Part shown: piece by piece, positions 38,507 to 47,011 of the stretch
How positions within the stretch are numbered: position 1 is the first letter of the stretch
Layout of the letters: every line of letters starts with the position of its first letter
From: Pseudomonas sp. BN417
GTDB lineage: Bacteria > Pseudomonadota > Gammaproteobacteria > Pseudomonadales > Pseudomonadaceae
DNA length: 64,000 nt
Reading direction: 5' to 3'
Assembly (NCBI RefSeq): GCF_029871205.1
Contig: NZ_SSOJ01000140.1
Span: 62,001 to 126,000 of the forward strand
Notes under the pieces: generated by a model
What the model was told of the DNA's origin: nothing
What the model saw: the letters and a program-made list of their open reading frames with translations, nothing else
The model's database searches: none
Program-made: the position numbers and the translations under genes

Positions 38507-39532
38507 ATGAACCACAAGGTCGCCTTCAGTTTTGCCGACGGCAAAACCCTGTTCTTCCCCGTGCACGGCAACGAGATCCTGCTCGACGCCGCCCTGCGCA
38601 ACGGCATCAACATTCCGCTGGACTGCCGTGAAGGCGTCTGCGGCACCTGCATGGGCCGCTGCGAGTCCGGCCGCTACGCCATGGACTACGTGGACGAAGA
38701 GGCGCTGTCGGAACAGGACCTCGCCCAGCGCAAGATGCTTACCTGCCAGACCCGCGTGCAGTCCGACGCCTCCTTCTACTTCGACTTCGACTCCTCGCTC
38801 TGCGGCGCGTCGAAGACGGTGCACGAGCGCGGCATCGTCACCCATGTCGAGCAAGTCTCACCGACCACCGCCATCCTCCACCTGGACGCCGGCGTCGACG
38901 GCCAGCAGCTGGACTTCCTGCCGGGTCAGTACGCCCGCCTGCTGGTGCCGGGAACGGATTCGAAGCGCTCCTATTCCTTCGCCAACCGGCCGAATGCGGA
39001 AAACAAGCTGCAGTTCCTCATCCGCCTGCTGCCGGACGGGGTGATGAGCAACTACATCCGCGAACGCTGCAAGGTGGGCGACGAAATCCACTTCGAGGCC
39101 CCGCTGGGCGCCTTCTACATGCGTCACATTGAGAAGCCCCTGCTGCTGGTGGCCGGCGGCACCGGCCTCTCGGCCTTCCTCGGCATGCTCGACGCTATCG
39201 CCGAGAACGGCGGCTGCGGCCAACCGGTGCAGCTGTACTACGGCGTGCGGCAGGTCGCCGACCTCTGCGAGCTGGAACGCATCGCCGGCTACGCCGCGCG
39301 CATCCCCGGCTTCTCCTTCATTCCGGTGATCAGCGACGACGGCCAGGACTGGGACGGCAAGCGCGGCTACGTGCCCGAGCACTTCGACGCCGCCGCCCTG
39401 CGCGAGGCGCCCTTCGACATGTACCTCTGCGGCCCGCCGCCGATGGTGGACTCGGTGAAGACCTGGCTCGCCGACAACGGCATCGACAACGGCCACCTGT
39501 ATTTCGAGAAGTTCACCGAGAGCAATACCTGA
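38507..39532 (+). CDS. antC: Anthranilate 1,2-dioxygenase reductase
   Basis: A 341-residue electron-transfer protein: an N-terminal plant-type ferredoxin (C40, C45, C48 and C80; CREGVCGTCMGRC), an FAD domain (LPGQYARLLVP, KRSYSFANRP) and an NAD domain (LLLVAGGTGLSAFLGML, YLCGPPPMVDSVK). It passes electrons from NADH to AntA. ATG 38507 lies 19 bases after the antB stop. Followed not by a diol dehydrogenase but by an ABC importer operon. Confidence 0.9.
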   Translation: MNHKVAFSFADGKTLFFPVHGNEILLDAALRNGINIPLDCREGVCGTCMGRCESGRYAMDYVDEEALSEQDLAQRKMLTCQTRVQSDASFYFDFDSSLCGASKTVHERGIVTHVEQVSPTTAILHLDAGVDGQQLDFLPGQYARLLVPGTDSKRSYSFANRPNAENKLQFLIRLLPDGVMSNYIRERCKVGDEIHFEAPLGAFYMRHIEKPLLLVAGGTGLSAFLGMLDAIAENGGCGQPVQLYYGVRQVADLCELERIAGYAARIPGFSFIPVISDDGQDWDGKRGYVPEHFDAAALREAPFDMYLCGPPPMVDSVKTWLADNGIDNGHLYFEKFTESNT

Positions 39533-39542
39533 ACGGGCTCTT

Positions 39543-39614
39543 CGTAGGATGGGTGGAGCGGAGCGATACCCATCACCGCGATCGATGGGTATCGCAAGCT
39601 CCACCCATCCTACG
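39543..39614. repeat. GTAGGATGGGTGGA...TCCACCCATCCTACG inverted-repeat element
   Basis: Perfect outer arms CGTAGGATGGGTGGAGC / GCTCCACCCATCCTACG (with one-base offsets) and inner GCGATACCCATC / GATGGGTATCGC. It is the intact reference copy of this family in the window, sited between antC and the ABC importer. Confidence 0.88.
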
Positions 39615-39745
39615 GGGTCCGGCGTCGCGCCCATCCCGGCGCGTACACATAACCACAACAAACCCGCTCCACCCGCTCCAAAACTGCCCACACAACAACT
39701 AAGCAGGCCGGGTCACGACGGCACTGCGCAACCAAGGCGGTAACC

Positions 39746-40909
39746 ATGAGAAAGACCCTGAACCTTGCGATGCTCGGGGCCGCACTGGCCTCTTCCCTCC
39801 CCGCCCTGGCACAGGACCCTGTGCGCATCGGCTTCATCACCACCCTTTCCACCCCCGCCGGCTACCTCGGCGAAGACGCCCGCGATGCCTTCCGCCTGGC
39901 CATGGACCAGGAAGGCGGCAAGCTCGGCGGCGTGCCGGTGGAACTGGTGGTGGAGGACGACGGCCTGCAGCCCGCCAAGGGCAAGCAGATCATCGACCGC
40001 ATGAGCCTGGACGGCATCTCGCTCTATACCGGCGTGATGTTCTCCAACGTCCTCGCCGCCGTGGTCAACGGCGCCACCAAAGGCGACAGCTTCTACATCA
40101 GCACCAACGCCGCGCCCTCCAACCTGGCCGGCGCGCAATGCAAGCCCAACTACTTCGCCGCCTCCTACCAGAACGACGTGCCCCACGAGATGGCCGGCGT
40201 CGCCGCCAACGACCTGGGCTACAAGAAGTTGGTCATCCTCGCCCCCAACTACCAGGCCGGTCGCGACGCCCTGGCAGGCTTCAAGCGCACCTTCAAGGGC
40301 GAAGTCACCGAGATCTACACCAAGCTCAACCAGCTGGACTTCTCCGTGGAGCTGGCGCGCATCCGCTCGCTGAACCCGGACGCGGTGTTCCAGTTCCATC
40401 CGGGCGGCGGCGGTATCAACTTCGCCAAGCAGTACGGCAGCGCAGGCCTCGGCAAGAGCATCCCGATGGTGGTGCCGGTGTTCTCCATGGACGAGCGCAT
40501 GCTCGCCGCCACCGGCAATGTGGCCGAGGGCGTCAACGTGGTCAGCGGCTGGAACCCGCAGTCTGACAACGCGGCCAACCAGGCCTTCGTCAAGGCCTTC
40601 ACCGAGAAGTACAACCGCGCGCCGACCATGTACGCCGCCCAGGGCTACGACACCGCGCGCCTGATCGGCTCGGCCCTCAAGGCCACCAATGGCAACCTCA
40701 AGGATGCCGAGGCCTTCCGCTCTGCCCTGCGCGAAGCGCGCTTCGACTCGGTGCGTGGCGACTTCCGCTTCGGCAGCAACCAGCACGCGGTGATCGACTG
40801 GCACCTGCTCAAGGTCCAGGCCGGCGCCGACGGCAAACTCGTCGAAGTACCGGTGAAGACCATCGCCAAGGCCCAGGTGGACAGCTACGCGGCCCAGTGC
40901 TCGCTCTGA
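39746..40909 (+). CDS. Branched-chain/aromatic acid-type ABC transporter substrate-binding protein
   Basis: A 387-residue periplasmic Leu/Ile/Val-binding-like protein (Peripla_BP_6) with signal peptide to about LPALAQDPV. VRIGFITTLSTPAGYLGEDARDAFRLAMD begins the mature fold; hinge and ligand segments ISTNAAPSNLAGAQCKPNYFAASYQND and PMVVPVFSMDE follow. This family captures amino acids and aromatic acids (benzoate, hydroxycinnamate) as well as amides. Its place between antABC and the permease genes suggests an aromatic acid ligand such as anthranilate. Confidence 0.87.
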   Translation: MRKTLNLAMLGAALASSLPALAQDPVRIGFITTLSTPAGYLGEDARDAFRLAMDQEGGKLGGVPVELVVEDDGLQPAKGKQIIDRMSLDGISLYTGVMFSNVLAAVVNGATKGDSFYISTNAAPSNLAGAQCKPNYFAASYQNDVPHEMAGVAANDLGYKKLVILAPNYQAGRDALAGFKRTFKGEVTEIYTKLNQLDFSVELARIRSLNPDAVFQFHPGGGGINFAKQYGSAGLGKSIPMVVPVFSMDERMLAATGNVAEGVNVVSGWNPQSDNAANQAFVKAFTEKYNRAPTMYAAQGYDTARLIGSALKATNGNLKDAEAFRSALREARFDSVRGDFRFGSNQHAVIDWHLLKVQAGADGKLVEVPVKTIAKAQVDSYAAQCSL

Positions 40910-40927
40910 CCCCCAGCTGAACCGCCA

Positions 40928-40950
40928 GCCCGCCGGCGCCCCCGGCGGGC
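40928..40950 (+). terminator. Intercistronic hairpin after the binding-protein gene
   Basis: GCCCGCCGG-N5-CCGGCGGGC without a T-run, 20 bases before the permease ATG. Probably a partial terminator or RNA-stability element that keeps binding protein in excess. Confidence 0.6.
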
Positions 40951-40970
40951 CTTCACCGCAGGACTTCGCC

Positions 40971-41882
40971 ATGCTGTTGCTCGAACAACTTCTCAACGGC
41001 CTGCAGTACAGCGCCTTGCTGTTCCTGCTCGCCTCCGGCCTGACGCTGATCTTCGGCATCATGGGCGTCATCAACCTGGCCCACGGCGCCTTCTACATGG
41101 TCGGTGCCTTCTGCGCCGCCTACACCGCCATCACCAGCGGCTCCTTCTGGCTCGGCGGCCTGGCCGCGCTCGCCGGCGCCGCGCTCTACGGCCTGGTGAT
41201 CGAGACCGCGATCATCCGACGACTCTATAACCGCGACCACCTGGACCAGGTGCTGGCGACGCTGGCCGTGGTGTTCTTCACCAACGAACTCATCACCCTG
41301 CTGTTCGGCCGTAGCCCGCCGGCCATGCCGACGCCGGACTGGTACAGCGCCTTCGTCGAGGTGCTGCCCGGCCTGATGTATCCGGTGAGCCGGCTGCTGT
41401 TCATCGGCGCCGGCCTGCTGGTGGCCCTCGGCATGTGGTTGCTGATCAACCACACCCGCCTGGGGATGCTGATCCGCGCCGGCGCCGACGACCACGAGAT
41501 GGTCGGCGCCCTCGGGGTGAACATCTCGCGCCTGTACACCCTGGTGTTCGTCTTCGGCTGCGTGCTCTGCGGCCTGGCCGGCTTCATGGCCGCCCCGCTG
41601 CTCTCGGTGGAGATCGGCATGGGCGAGAAGGTGCTGATCACCACCTTCGTGGTCATAGTCGTCGGTGGCGTCGGCTCGGTACGCGGTGCCCTGGTCGGCG
41701 CGCTGCTGATCGGCATGGTCGACAGCCTCGGCCGCGCCTACATCCCGCCGCTGCTGGACCAGTTGCTGCCCGCCGAGGTGAGCGGCGCGCTGTCCGCCGG
41801 CCTGATTTCCGCCAGCGCCTACATCGTCATGGCCCTGGTGCTGCTGGTGCGTCCGCGCGGCCTGCTACCCGCCCGTGCCTGA
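40971..41882 (+). CDS. ABC transporter permease, LivH type
   Basis: A 303-residue inner-membrane permease with about eight hydrophobic segments. LivH signatures: LLNGLQYSALLFLLASGLTLIFGIMGVINLAHGAFYM (residues about 7-43), LGMLIRAGADDHEMVGALGVNISRLY (cytoplasmic coupling loop) and VVIVVGGVGSVRGALVGALLIG. Works with the LivM-type permease next to it as one half of the pore. Confidence 0.9.
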   Translation: MLLLEQLLNGLQYSALLFLLASGLTLIFGIMGVINLAHGAFYMVGAFCAAYTAITSGSFWLGGLAALAGAALYGLVIETAIIRRLYNRDHLDQVLATLAVVFFTNELITLLFGRSPPAMPTPDWYSAFVEVLPGLMYPVSRLLFIGAGLLVALGMWLLINHTRLGMLIRAGADDHEMVGALGVNISRLYTLVFVFGCVLCGLAGFMAAPLLSVEIGMGEKVLITTFVVIVVGGVGSVRGALVGALLIGMVDSLGRAYIPPLLDQLLPAEVSGALSAGLISASAYIVMALVLLVRPRGLLPARA

Positions 41883-41892
41883 GGAGAATCCC

Positions 41893-42924
41893 ATGTCCCG
41901 TCGAATCATCATCGACCTGGCCTGCCTGGCCACCTTCGCGCTGATGCCGCTGCTGGCGGCGCTGCTCGACGAACCCTTCCTGGTCAGCCTGTTCACCCGC
42001 CTGGCCATCTACGGCATGGCCGCCGCCAGCCTGGACCTCTTGATCGGCTACGGCGCCCTGGTCAGCTTCGGCCATGCCGCCTTCTTCGGCCTGGGCGGCT
42101 ACGTGGTGGGCATCATCGCCTTCCACACCTCCCAGGGCATGCCGCTGTGGGGCTGGGAGGGCAGCAACAGCGCGCTGCTGGTCTGGCCGCTGGCCCTGCT
42201 CTGCTGCGCCCTGCTCGGCCTGGTGATGGGCTACCTGTCGCTGCGCACCACCGGCGTGCAGTTCATCATGATCACCCTGGCCTTCAGCCAGATGCTCTAT
42301 TTCATCCTCGGCTCACTGTCCCTCTATGGCGGTGACGACGGCATCCTGCTGAACGAGCGCAACGCCCTGCCCGGCCTCGACCTGAACGACGCCAACCAGT
42401 TCTATTACCTCTGCGTGGCCCTGCTGGTGGCCTGGCTGCTGTTCTGCCGGCGCCTGGTGGGCTCGCGCTTCGGCTTCGTCCTGCGCGGCCTCAAGCAGAG
42501 CGAGCGACGCACCGTCAGCCTCGGCCTCAAGCCTCTGCGCTACCGTCTCACTACCTTCGTCATCGCCGGTCTCGGCGCGGGCCTGGCCGGCCTGCTCTGG
42601 GCCAACTATGCGCTGTTCGTCAGCCCCGACATGGCCTCCTGGCAGAAGTCCGGCGAGCTGATGGCGATGGTCATCCTCGGCGGTGTCGGCACCCTGCTCG
42701 GCCCGGTGCTGGGCGCGGCGGTCTACCTCGGCCTGGAACAGCTGCTGAGCCTGTGGACCGAGCATTGGCTGCTGATCTTCGGCCCGCTGCTCCTGCTGGT
42801 GGTGCTGTTCGGCCGCCAGGGCATTTACGGCCTGCTGATGCCCGGCCAGAAGCTGCGCAAGCCGGCCGCGTCCTCCGCCTCCCTGCCCGCCCCCGTCGCC
42901 ACCACCCGCGAGGTGCACCCATGA
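41893..42924 (+). CDS. ABC transporter permease, LivM type
   Basis: A 343-residue inner-membrane permease. ASLDLLIGYGALVSFGHAAFFGLGGYVVGI (about residues 40-69), YLSLRTTGVQFIMITLAFSQMLYF, FGFVLRGLKQSERRTVSLGLKPLRYRLTTFV (coupling loop) and GGVGTLLGPVLGAAVYLGLEQ are LivM landmarks. GAGGAG precedes the ATG at 41893. Overlaps the ATPase gene by ATGA. Confidence 0.9.
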   Translation: MSRRIIIDLACLATFALMPLLAALLDEPFLVSLFTRLAIYGMAAASLDLLIGYGALVSFGHAAFFGLGGYVVGIIAFHTSQGMPLWGWEGSNSALLVWPLALLCCALLGLVMGYLSLRTTGVQFIMITLAFSQMLYFILGSLSLYGGDDGILLNERNALPGLDLNDANQFYYLCVALLVAWLLFCRRLVGSRFGFVLRGLKQSERRTVSLGLKPLRYRLTTFVIAGLGAGLAGLLWANYALFVSPDMASWQKSGELMAMVILGGVGTLLGPVLGAAVYLGLEQLLSLWTEHWLLIFGPLLLLVVLFGRQGIYGLLMPGQKLRKPAASSASLPAPVATTREVHP

Positions 42925-43670
42925 GCGCGCAACTGTCCATCCGTGGCCTGGAGAAAGCCTTCGGCGCGGTGAAGGCCACCAATGGCGCCAACCTGGAGCT
43001 GGCCGCCGGCGAGCTGCACGCCATCATCGGTCCCAACGGTGCCGGCAAGTCCACGCTGATCTCGCAGATCGCCGGGGAAATCCGCCCGGACAAGGGCCAG
43101 ATCCTCTTCGCCGGCCAGGACATCACGGCCGTGCCGGCCCACGAACGGCCGCGCCTGGGCCTGGCACGCTCCTTCCAGGTCAGCCAGCTGTACCCGGACT
43201 TCAGCCTGCTGGAGAACGTCGCGGTGGCCATCGCCGCCCGCGAAGGCAAGACCTTCGGCATGTGGAACCCGCTGTCCCGCGACCGCCGCCTGCTCGACCC
43301 GGCCCGCGGCTACCTGGAACAGGTCGGCCTCGGCCGCCGTGCAGATGACCTGGTGAACGAGCTGTCCCACGGTGAGCGCCGCCAGCTGGAACTCGCCCTG
43401 GCGCTGGCCCAGGAAGCCTCGGTGCTGCTGCTGGACGAGCCCATGGCCGGCATGGGCGCGGAGGAATCCGCGCGCATGACCGAGCTGCTGCAGTCGCTCA
43501 AGGGGCGCTACGCCATCCTGCTGGTGGAGCACGACATGGACGCGGTGTTCGCCCTGGCCGACCGCATCACCGTGCTGGTCTATGGCCAGACCATCCTCAC
43601 CGGCACCGTCGAAGAAGTCCGCAGCAACGCGCAGGTCCGCGCCGCCTACCTGGGGGAAGAACATGCTTGA
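42921..43670 (+). CDS. ABC transporter ATPase, LivG type
   Basis: A 249-residue ATPase: Walker A GPNGAGKST (about residues 36-44), signature LSHGERRQLEL, Walker B VLLLDEPMAGM, and a switch His in LVEHDMDAVF. LivG-type length and the KTFGMWNPLSRDRR insertion. Start at 42921 overlaps the LivM-type gene by four bases. Confidence 0.92.
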   Translation: MSAQLSIRGLEKAFGAVKATNGANLELAAGELHAIIGPNGAGKSTLISQIAGEIRPDKGQILFAGQDITAVPAHERPRLGLARSFQVSQLYPDFSLLENVAVAIAAREGKTFGMWNPLSRDRRLLDPARGYLEQVGLGRRADDLVNELSHGERRQLELALALAQEASVLLLDEPMAGMGAEESARMTELLQSLKGRYAILLVEHDMDAVFALADRITVLVYGQTILTGTVEEVRSNAQVRAAYLGEEHA

Positions 43671-44352
43671 AGTCAGTGGATTGCAGGCCGGCTACGGCCT
43701 GAGCCAGGTGCTGTTCGACATGCACCTGACCATCGAACGGGGTCAGGTGGTCTCGCTGATCGGCCGCAACGGCATGGGCAAGACCACCACCGTGAAATCC
43801 ATCATGGGCCTGCTCAAGCCCTGCGCCGGGAGCATCCGCATCCACGGCAAGGAAATGCGCGGAGCCACGCCCTACCGCATCGCCCAGGCCGGCCTCGGCC
43901 TGGTGCCCGAGGGCCGCCGCGCCTTCGGCAGCCTGAGCGTGAAGGAAAACCTGCTGGCCACCGCCAGCAAGGGCGGCAAGTGGGACCTCAAGCGCATCTA
44001 TGCCCTCTTCCCGCGCCTGGAAGAACGCCAGGAGCAACTGTCGAAGACACTCTCCGGCGGCGAGCAGCAGATGCTGGTGGTGGGCCGCGCGCTGATGACC
44101 AATCCGCAGTTGCTGATCCTCGACGAAGCCACCGAGGGCCTGGCCCCGGTGATCCGCGAGACCATCTGGAACTGCCTGGCCACCCTCAAGGCCGAGGGCG
44201 AGACCATCCTGGTCATCGACAAGAACCTCAAGGAGATGGCGCGGGTGGTCGACCGCCACCACATCATCGAGAAGGGCCGGCAGGTCTGGCAGGGCACGCC
44301 GGACCAGTTGGCGGCGACACCGGAGTTGTCGCACCGCTACCTCGGCGTCTGA
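43663..44352 (+). CDS. ABC transporter ATPase, LivF type
   Basis: A 229-residue ATPase: Walker A GRNGMGKTT, PEGRRAFGSLSVKENLL (LivF Q-loop region), signature LSGGEQQMLVVGRAL, Walker B LLILDEATEGLAP. The usual switch His position reads VIDKNL (Asp-Lys) instead of the common E-x-H/Q pattern, seen in some LivF members. The gene starts inside the end of livG (8-base overlap). Confidence 0.92.
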   Translation: MLEVSGLQAGYGLSQVLFDMHLTIERGQVVSLIGRNGMGKTTTVKSIMGLLKPCAGSIRIHGKEMRGATPYRIAQAGLGLVPEGRRAFGSLSVKENLLATASKGGKWDLKRIYALFPRLEERQEQLSKTLSGGEQQMLVVGRALMTNPQLLILDEATEGLAPVIRETIWNCLATLKAEGETILVIDKNLKEMARVVDRHHIIEKGRQVWQGTPDQLAATPELSHRYLGV

Positions 44353-44412
44353 CCGACGCGGAAATTCCCGGCCCGTAGTCACGACGGGCCGGCCTCCTGA
44401 CGCACCCACTCT

Positions 44413-44438
44413 CCGCCGGCTTCATCGAAAGCCGGCGG
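44413..44438 (+). terminator. Hairpin between the LivF-type gene and the porin gene
   Basis: CCGCCGGCTT-CATCG-AAAGCCGGCGG lies in the 128-base gap and has no T-run. A second weaker stem (CCCGGCCCG/CGGGCCGG) precedes it. Could attenuate or process the transcript before the porin gene. Confidence 0.5.
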
Positions 44439-44480
44439 CGGACGGTTGCGCCCAAAAAACACAAGAAGAAGAGCCTTGCG

Positions 44481-45734
44481 ATGAACTACAAGACCCGCGC
44501 ATTACCCATCCTTTTGAGCACCCTTCCTGTTTCCGCCCTGGCCGCCGAATCCGGCTTCATCGAGGATTCCACCGCCACCCTGCAACTGCGCAACTACTAC
44601 TTCAGCCGCGACTTCTCGGACATCGTCGGCCCGAACAAGCAGTCCAAGGCCGAGGAGTGGGCCCAGGGCTTCATCCTCAACTTCAAGTCCGGCTACACGC
44701 CGGGCCCGGTGGGCTTTGGCATCGATGCCATCGGCACCCTCGGCATCAAGCTGGACAGCAGCCCCGACCGGGTCAACACCGGCCTGCTGCCGGTGCAGGA
44801 AGATGGCGAGGCCGCCGACGACTACAGCCGCCTGGGCGTGGCCGGCAAGATGCGCCTGTCGAAGACCGAGCTGAAGGTCGGCGAGCTGCAGCCCAACCTG
44901 CCGGTGCTGATGTTCAGCGATATCCGCCTGCTACCGCCCAGCTACCAGGGCGCCAGCCTCACCTCCAGCGAAATCACCGGCCTCACCCTGCAGGGCGGCC
45001 ACCTGACCGGCACCAGCCTGCGCAACGAGGCCGGCGACGACAAGATCCAGGCCCAGATCGGCTTCCAGCCGCAGCGTCAGGCCTCCTCGGATGCCTTCAA
45101 CTACGCCGGCGCCGACTACGCCTTCAACGGCAACCGCACCACCGTGGGCGCCTGGTACGCGCAACTGGAAGACATCTACGACCAGCGCCTGGTCAGCCTC
45201 AAGCACGCCGAGCCGGTGGGCGACTGGGTGCTTGGCGCCAACATGGGTTTCTACGACTCCAGCGAGGACGGCAAGAAGCTGATCGGCGAAGTCGACAACC
45301 AGGCCTTCTACTCCCTGCTCTCCGCCAAGCGCGGCGGCCACACCTTCTTCGTCGGCTACCAGGCCATGTATGGCGACCAGGGCTTCCCCAAGGTGTTCGC
45401 CAACATCACCCCCCTGGGCAACGAAGTACCGACCTACGAGTTCGCCTCGGCCGACGAGCGTTCCTGGCAGGTGCGCCACGACTACGACTTCGCCGCCCTC
45501 GGCATCCCCGGCCTGACCACCACCCTGCGCTACATCCGTGGCGACAACGTGGACACCGGGCGCGGCTTCGAGGGCGAGGACTGGGAGCGTGACCTGGACA
45601 TCGGCTACGTGTTCCAGAGCGGCGCCCTCAAGGGCCTGGGCGTGCGCGTACGCAACGTCACCGCGCGCTCCAACTACCGCACCGATATCAACGAGAACCG
45701 CCTGATCCTCAATTACACATTGGCACTGTTCTAA
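44481..45734 (+). CDS. OprD-family outer-membrane porin (BenF/OpdK-like)
   Basis: A 417-residue barrel porin, signal peptide to about [31 protein letters not shown] at the mature N-terminus is the OprD-family start. [33 protein letters not shown] is the conserved OprD loop/strand pair, and the protein ends [15 protein letters not shown] with terminal Phe. Such porins are substrate-specific channels for amino acids or aromatic acids. Same direction as the ABC importer, so both probably serve one substrate. Confidence 0.88.
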   Translation: MNYKTRALPILLSTLPVSALAAESGFIEDSTATLQLRNYYFSRDFSDIVGPNKQSKAEEWAQGFILNFKSGYTPGPVGFGIDAIGTLGIKLDSSPDRVNTGLLPVQEDGEAADDYSRLGVAGKMRLSKTELKVGELQPNLPVLMFSDIRLLPPSYQGASLTSSEITGLTLQGGHLTGTSLRNEAGDDKIQAQIGFQPQRQASSDAFNYAGADYAFNGNRTTVGAWYAQLEDIYDQRLVSLKHAEPVGDWVLGANMGFYDSSEDGKKLIGEVDNQAFYSLLSAKRGGHTFFVGYQAMYGDQGFPKVFANITPLGNEVPTYEFASADERSWQVRHDYDFAALGIPGLTTTLRYIRGDNVDTGRGFEGEDWERDLDIGYVFQSGALKGLGVRVRNVTARSNYRTDINENRLILNYTLALF

Positions 45735-45776
45735 GACCGAGCGCTGCGCTCGGGTCTCGGCACAGCCTGCTCCACC

Positions 45777-45870
45777 TGTGGGGGCGAATTCATTCGCGAT
45801 GCAGACCGCAGGTCTGCCCTCCTCACCTGGGGGCACTGCGTGCCCCTTAGCGATTGAAATCGCCCCCACA
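45777..45870. repeat. GTGGGGGCGA-type REP element, full copy
   Basis: Left arm GTGGGGGCGAATTCATTCGC, inner GCAGACCGCAGGTCTGC, right arm GCGATTGAAATCGCCCCCAC. It lies between the convergent porin and hydrolase genes. Confidence 0.87.
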
Positions 45871-45889
45871 ACAAATAGATCCCCGCGAG

Positions 45890-46753
45890 TTACAACCCCA
45901 TCAGCTCCACCATCGCCCGGTACAAGGGCGTCCCCGGCTGGCCCAGCTCCAGCACCACATCGAAATGGTTCTTGCCGGGCGCTTCGACGAAGCGCCCCGG
46001 CAACCCGCGCGCCGTCCAGGCACCCAGGAACTCGTGACTCTGGCGGGCGAATTCCGCCGTCTCCAGCGCCCCGTAGCTGATCACCAGCTCGGCGCCCCGC
46101 GCCGGCAGGTGGAAGGCCGGGCTGTTGCGCCGTGCCGCCGCGTCGTCCATGCCCATCCAACCGTTGATATGGGTGTCCAGCAAGGGTCGCAGGTCGAACA
46201 GGCCACTGATGGGCAATGCACCGCGCAATACGCTGTCCGGCACGCCGTAGCTGGCATGCCAGCCGCCGGCCAGCAGCATCCCCGTCAAGTGTCCGCCCGC
46301 CGAGCTGCCGCTCGCATACAGCCGCTGCGGGTCGCCGCCGAACTCGGCAATGTGCCGATGCAACCAGGCCAGCGCGCGGCGGGTCTGGTCGACGATATGG
46401 TCGAGGGTCACGGCGGGCGCCAGGTCGTAGTCCAGCACCACCACGCAAGCGCCGGCGGCGGTCAGGGCCGGCGCCATGAAGGCCGAGTCGGCCTTGGACA
46501 GGGCGCGCCAGTAGCCGCCGTGGATGAACAGCAGCACGGGTGCATCAGGGCGGTTGGCGGGGAAGATATCCAGCCGCTCGCCGGCACCCGGCCCGTAGGC
46601 CACATCCCTGCAGCAGCGCAGGCTGGCGTGGGCCGCATCGCTCAGCGCGCGGTACTGGCGCGGGTACTGGTCGAAGTCTTCGACGCTGGCGCGGGCGTTG
46701 TATTGCACATCGTAATACGCGGCCAGGTCGGCCGGGTCGCTGGGGCGGGTCAT
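45890..46753 (-). CDS. Alpha/beta hydrolase of the arylformamidase (AFMID-like) group
   Basis: A 287-residue alpha/beta hydrolase with the HGGYWRALSK oxyanion motif (about residues 71-80), nucleophile elbow in YASGSSAGGHLTGML, LISYGALETAEFARQS and the catalytic His in GKNHFDVVLEL. HGGYWR is typical of AFMID-type arylformamidases, which hydrolyse N-formylkynurenine or N-formylanthranilate. Between the anthranilate and catechol genes, an activity releasing anthranilate is attractive but inferred. The ATG at 46753 follows GGAGG at 5 bases; an in-frame start at 46777 has none. Confidence 0.75.
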   Translation of the reverse strand: MTRPSDPADLAAYYDVQYNARASVEDFDQYPRQYRALSDAAHASLRCCRDVAYGPGAGERLDIFPANRPDAPVLLFIHGGYWRALSKADSAFMAPALTAAGACVVVLDYDLAPAVTLDHIVDQTRRALAWLHRHIAEFGGDPQRLYASGSSAGGHLTGMLLAGGWHASYGVPDSVLRGALPISGLFDLRPLLDTHINGWMGMDDAAARRNSPAFHLPARGAELVISYGALETAEFARQSHEFLGAWTARGLPGRFVEAPGKNHFDVVLELGQPGTPLYRAMVELMGL

Positions 46754-46848
46754 GGGCACCTCCGGTTGCTCGTCCATGGATTAGGCGGCAATCGGCGGTG
46801 GCGGGAAATCCAGATAGTCAGGGATGGTTATCCCACTAGTTTGTCCAC

Positions 46849-46923
46849 GGTAGGGTGCGCCGCGCGCACCAGAAAACCCGAATCCGGCTCGGACCGGCAA
46901 GGTGCGCACGGCGCACCCTACGG
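46849..46923. repeat. TAGGGTGCGCCG...CGGCGCACCCTACGG inverted-repeat element
   Basis: Arms GTAGGGTGCGC and GCGCACCCTAC flank GGTGCGCAC/GCGCGCACC inner sequence. Same architecture as the other TAGG elements in the window. Confidence 0.75.
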
Positions 46924-46944
46924 CAATGACCGCAACGCAGGCAT

Positions 46945-46970
46945 AAAAAAGCCGGCCAAACGGCCGGCTC
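46945..46970 (-). terminator. Rho-independent terminator of the cat operon
   Basis: On the minus strand GAGCCGGCCG-TTT-GGCCGGC followed by six T. It lies about 40 bases after the catA stop; a GGCGGGGG/CCCCCGCC stem lies between them. Confidence 0.85.
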
Positions 46971-47011
46971 AAATGGCGGGGGAACCAGCCTCCCCCGCCA
47001 AGTCGGGGGAC

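Noticed and set aside
36605-39532. benABC (benzoate dioxygenase)
   Set aside because: Sequence wording and the missing benD fit antABC better.
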